DNA from: an uncultured Oscillospiraceae bacterium
Lineage (GTDB): Bacteria > Bacillota > Clostridia > Oscillospirales > Oscillospiraceae
Direction: 5' to 3'
Length of the DNA: 9,853 nt
NCBI GenBank assembly: GCA_900751035.1
Contig: CAADSF010000018.1
Location: 1-9,853, forward strand
Position numbers and translations under genes: made by a program. Below are positions 7,100 to 9,853 of the stretch, piece after piece; positions within the stretch are counted from its first letter, which is position 1; each line of letters opens with the position of its first letter. The notes beneath the pieces are model-generated. The model was not told the origin of the DNA, made no database searches, and saw nothing but the letters and a program-made list of their open reading frames with translations.

Positions 7100-9652
7100 T
7101 CAACAAAACGTGTACGCGCCGCTTCCGATGTTGTGCGCTGCGCCGTTCCATAAAACCTCTGCCGTTGTGTTGGGCGGTATCCTGACCTGAAGCGATGCGC
7201 CATCTTTTCTGACTGCGATTTCTCCGGCCTCACACACAAATGTGCGTGCCCAGCCGAATGGTACATCGTCCAGCGGTGCAATGCGTAATTCCGAAAAGCC
7301 AGGTTTCGCCGCATCAATGCCGCAGAGTCTTCTGCAGATCCAATCGTCTACGCAGCCGAACGCATAGTGATCGAAGCTGCATTTCTGCGGCTCGCCCTGT
7401 TCGCTGAACGCAAACCAGTTTTCCCATATCGCAGTCGCACCCTGCTCCACCTCAAATAACCACGACGGCTGCTTCGTCTGCATCAGGATGCGCAGCGCCG
7501 CTTTCGTGCCATAGAGTTTTTCCACAACATCCAGCAGAAACGGCGTTGCCAGAAACCCCGTGCCGACGCAATCATCCACATCATCCAGCAGCGTTCTGAG
7601 CTGCGCGGTAAACTGCGGATACAGTGCCTCAGGCACAAGCCCGAATGCAAAGGCCAGTACGTATGCCCCCATCAAATGCTTCGGCAGATGCCCCGGCGTT
7701 AAAAGCCCATCCATGATCGCCTGCTTCATGCGCTCAGCGTAAGCGGAATATTCAGAACATTCCGCACGGTTCAGCAGCAAACAGATTTCCGCAAATACGC
7801 GCAGCGTCCGATATCCAAAGAAGGGCGCGATATAGCTCGCGCTTTCCTTGCAGACCTCCAACCCCTCCGACGGCTGACCGGGGATCAGCCATTCCCCGAA
7901 GTGAAAGCCCGTATTCCAGAGCCAGCGGTCTGTCTTTTCCGGCAATTCGCTTCCCCGGCGTGTGTTTGCGGTATGAACGATATAGTCACACCAGCGCTTC
8001 ATCGGCTCAAAATACCGCCGGAGCACATCGAGATTCCCCGTTGCCCGGTAAAGCGTATATGGAACCCATACGATCGCGTCGCTCCAGCCCGCAACACCCG
8101 GCAGCCCCGTATCGCCAAACGCAGCCGCAAATTGTGCAGACCCCTTTTCGTACAGCGCCGTGAGCGGAGAAATGATCGGCAGCACACCGTTTTCCCGCTG
8201 CTCGGCAGCAAGCCCATCCAGCCAGCTGAGCAAAAATGGCGTCATTTCCTCGTTGCGTATCGCTGTAGGTGCATAGATCAGGATATCGCCCGTCCAGCCG
8301 GCCTTTTCACGCGTCGGGCAGTCGGTCGGAATGGAGAGCATGTTGTTTTTCTGTGAGTAGCGGATGTTTTGATACAATCTGTTCAGCCGTGCGTCGGAGC
8401 AGGAGAAGCTTCCTGCGTTTTCCTTTGGCGTTGACAGTAAAACAGCAGTAAAATCATCCTTGCTGACCTCTTTCATTCCACGCACGCGGATGTAGCGAAA
8501 TCCATGAAAGGTGAACACTGCCTCATATAAACGCGGGATCCCGTCAGATACCAGAACGTCACACTGCCGGATGGCGGACGCGGAAAAGTAATTCCCGGCC
8601 TTGTCCACAGCCTCGGTGTATTCAAACTGCAGCTGCGTTCCGCGCGGCGCGTCAATCCGGATCCTCGCCCGTCCGCAGATGATCTGCCCAAAATCCACAA
8701 GCGTATCGCCCTCTGGCGTTTGCAGGATCGCCTTGGCCGGAAGCTTCTCGACAGCCTGTACCGGATCGACAGGCTGCGCACGGAGCTGGGTGTAGCCATA
8801 ATCCCTGATTGCGACTGCCCGCGGCGCGCCCTCCTCGCGCGTCAGATCCAGCTTTTCTCCCATAAAAAGGTCTGTGAACACAATTTGGCTTGTCCGCACC
8901 GTTTCACTGCCGTCAGAACTCAGAATCCCGTTCCTGCCGTCCGCAAGTGTATAGTGAAGCTGGAACAGGACAGCTGGGGCTTCGTGCGGCGTATCCATAT
9001 TGACCGCTGTTTGCGGGCAGAAGAACCAGCCGTCGCCGACCAGCATTTCCAGTGTATTTGATCCCTTATGCAGAAGCGCTGTTACGTCATAGCACTGGTA
9101 ATTCAAAATATGATTGTACGGCGTAAACTCCGGTGCCAGCTCCCGTTCGTCCGGCCGCTGCCCGTTCACCGACACGCGATAACAGCCGTAAGCCGTTGCG
9201 TACAGGCACGCCGTGCAAACCTGTTCCGGCAATGTAAAACAGCGGCTGAAAACAACAGCGGGATTCTCCACACCATAGGTGAACAGCGGGATCTCCTGCC
9301 GCGGGATCGTGCTTTCGATCCACTTTGCCTGCCAATCCTCTGCACCTGAAAGTCCCGTTTCAAATTCACCGTCTGCACACGCGGCTTCACCGGAATTATC
9401 CCAAACAACAAGATGCCATGTGTAAACGGTACCGGCCTTCAGCGGCTCTCCTTCATAACGCACGAAGCTCTGCGCGCGTTCTTCTCGCTCCCCGCTGTCC
9501 CAAACCGTTTTTCCACCCTCCGCAACACAAATGCGATAGCACTTCTGCAAAACATTCTGTCTATCACTTTCGATCCGCCACGAAAACTCCGGCGTTTCGT
9601 CAATTCCAAGCGAGTTCTGCCGGTGGTTGACCCGCAGATGTGTCAGCTTCAT
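7100..9652 (-). CDS. GH78 alpha-L-rhamnosidase, cytoplasmic
   Basis: This 850-residue inverting glycosidase releases terminal L-rhamnose. Order of domains: a fibronectin-like N-terminal domain (about 1-110, ending ETGL and WQAKWIES), a beta-sandwich rhamnose-binding domain (135-265, with YRVSVNGQR and VGDGWF), a concanavalin-like domain (310-405, LVDFGQ, FTFHGFRYIRV), the (alpha/alpha)6 catalytic barrel (about 415-780), and a C-terminal beta domain. Catalytic-barrel motifs are DCPTREKAGWTGD (444-456), GWSDAIVWVPYTLYRATG (522-539), FGEWL (585-589), GATAIWENW (738-746, Glu744 probable base) and DHYAFGCVDDW (761-771). There is no signal peptide. The start ATG overlaps the upstream serine hydrolase stop (ATGA) and has AAAAGGAG (9660-9667) seven bases away. 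With the GH3 enzyme it could strip rhamnosyl-glucosides such as plant flavonoid or saponin glycosides; the exact substrate is inferred only. Confidence 0.95.
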   Translation of the reverse strand: MKLTHLRVNHRQNSLGIDETPEFSWRIESDRQNVLQKCYRICVAEGGKTVWDSGEREERAQSFVRYEGEPLKAGTVYTWHLVVWDNSGEAACADGEFETGLSGAEDWQAKWIESTIPRQEIPLFTYGVENPAVVFSRCFTLPEQVCTACLYATAYGCYRVSVNGQRPDERELAPEFTPYNHILNYQCYDVTALLHKGSNTLEMLVGDGWFFCPQTAVNMDTPHEAPAVLFQLHYTLADGRNGILSSDGSETVRTSQIVFTDLFMGEKLDLTREEGAPRAVAIRDYGYTQLRAQPVDPVQAVEKLPAKAILQTPEGDTLVDFGQIICGRARIRIDAPRGTQLQFEYTEAVDKAGNYFSASAIRQCDVLVSDGIPRLYEAVFTFHGFRYIRVRGMKEVSKDDFTAVLLSTPKENAGSFSCSDARLNRLYQNIRYSQKNNMLSIPTDCPTREKAGWTGDILIYAPTAIRNEEMTPFLLSWLDGLAAEQRENGVLPIISPLTALYEKGSAQFAAAFGDTGLPGVAGWSDAIVWVPYTLYRATGNLDVLRRYFEPMKRWCDYIVHTANTRRGSELPEKTDRWLWNTGFHFGEWLIPGQPSEGLEVCKESASYIAPFFGYRTLRVFAEICLLLNRAECSEYSAYAERMKQAIMDGLLTPGHLPKHLMGAYVLAFAFGLVPEALYPQFTAQLRTLLDDVDDCVGTGFLATPFLLDVVEKLYGTKAALRILMQTKQPSWLFEVEQGATAIWENWFAFSEQGEPQKCSFDHYAFGCVDDWICRRLCGIDAAKPGFSELRIAPLDDVPFGWARTFVCEAGEIAVRKDGASLQVRIPPNTTAEVLWNGAAHNIGSGAYTFC

Positions 9653-9853
9653 GACTGTTCTCCTTTTCCGGCAAACGTTCCGAACACAAGTTCCTCCACC
9701 TTTTTGCTGATATACGATCCTGCGCCGTCCAGATCCGAGCGGTTCAGCATCAGAACACAGCTTAATTCATCTGCCGGACTGACAAAAAAGTGTGTGCCGA
9801 ACGCACCGCTCCATCCATACGTTCCTTTTGTGGCGGCGCTGCCGCCGCGAACA
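9649..9853 (-). CDS. serine hydrolase, beta-lactamase (S12) family, C-terminal fragment
   Basis: The last 67 residues and the TGA stop are present; the N-terminus lies beyond the window. The fragment reads GGSAATKGTYGWSGAFGTHF then FVSPADELSCVLMLNRS, which matches the end of PF00144 serine hydrolases. There, a Gly-rich strand (the KTG-equivalent, with WSGAFGT) precedes the final strand and helix. The catalytic Ser-x-x-Lys and Tyr motifs are not in view, so activity cannot be checked. Members include esterases, D-aminopeptidases and penicillin-binding relatives. Beside a rhamnosidase, with a 4-bp ATGA overlap, an esterase acting on acylated glycosides is a reasonable guess, not shown by sequence. 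Confidence 0.8.
   Translation of the reverse strand, partial: VRGGSAATKGTYGWSGAFGTHFFVSPADELSCVLMLNRSDLDGAGSYISKKVEELVFGTFAGKGEQS

Noticed and set aside
1..9853. tRNA, rRNA, insertion sequence or phage genes
   Set aside because: I saw no cloverleaf-like segments, transposase motifs, terminal inverted repeats or phage-type genes. Coding regions fill the window except for the 6075-6262 gap and short spacers.

Overview
The window is a carbohydrate-utilisation locus, almost certainly from the chromosome of a gut-type Clostridia (Bacillota). The reasons are strong AAGGAG(G) ribosome binding sites, a GPH-family sugar symporter, GH78 and GH3 enzymes that look cytoplasmic, an AraC-type regulator of the kind common in Clostridia, and roughly mid-50s % G+C. 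Every gene I can support lies on the minus strand, so transcription runs from high to low coordinates. Both ends of the window cut through genes.

The upstream unit (9853 to about 6220) holds the 3' end of an S12/beta-lactamase-fold serine hydrolase, a GH78 alpha-L-rhamnosidase overlapping it by 4 bp (ATGA), and an AraC-family regulator starting 12 bp after the GH78 stop. It ends at a perfect 12-bp hairpin terminator at 6222-6250. A 188-bp intergenic region (6075-6262) follows. It carries three near-identical 11-bp direct repeats spaced 19 and 20 bp apart, which is the layout of an AraC-family operator.

The downstream unit (6074 to 1) holds a GH3 beta-glucosidase-like enzyme, a GPH transporter, an 80-codon DUF4432 gene that looks like an internal in-frame deletion joining the two ends of the family, a class II ketose-bisphosphate aldolase, and an L-fucose/L-arabinose isomerase-like protein that runs off the window. 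The last two overlap by 4 bp (ATGA). A G+C-rich hairpin separates the transporter from the DUF4432 remnant.

As a system, the likely reading is this. The symporter imports a small rhamnose- and glucose-containing glycoside. The serine hydrolase may remove an acyl group, the rhamnosidase and beta-glucosidase strip the sugars inside the cell, and the isomerase and aldolase handle a released sugar. The AraC protein probably switches on the GH3 unit from the direct repeats. No sugar kinase lies in the window, so the sugar pathway is incomplete here and its substrate is unknown. The most notable oddities are the internally deleted DUF4432 gene, the three-copy operator, and a sharp jump to about 90% G/C-ending codons in the isomerase-like gene, starting at its 4-bp overlap with the aldolase.
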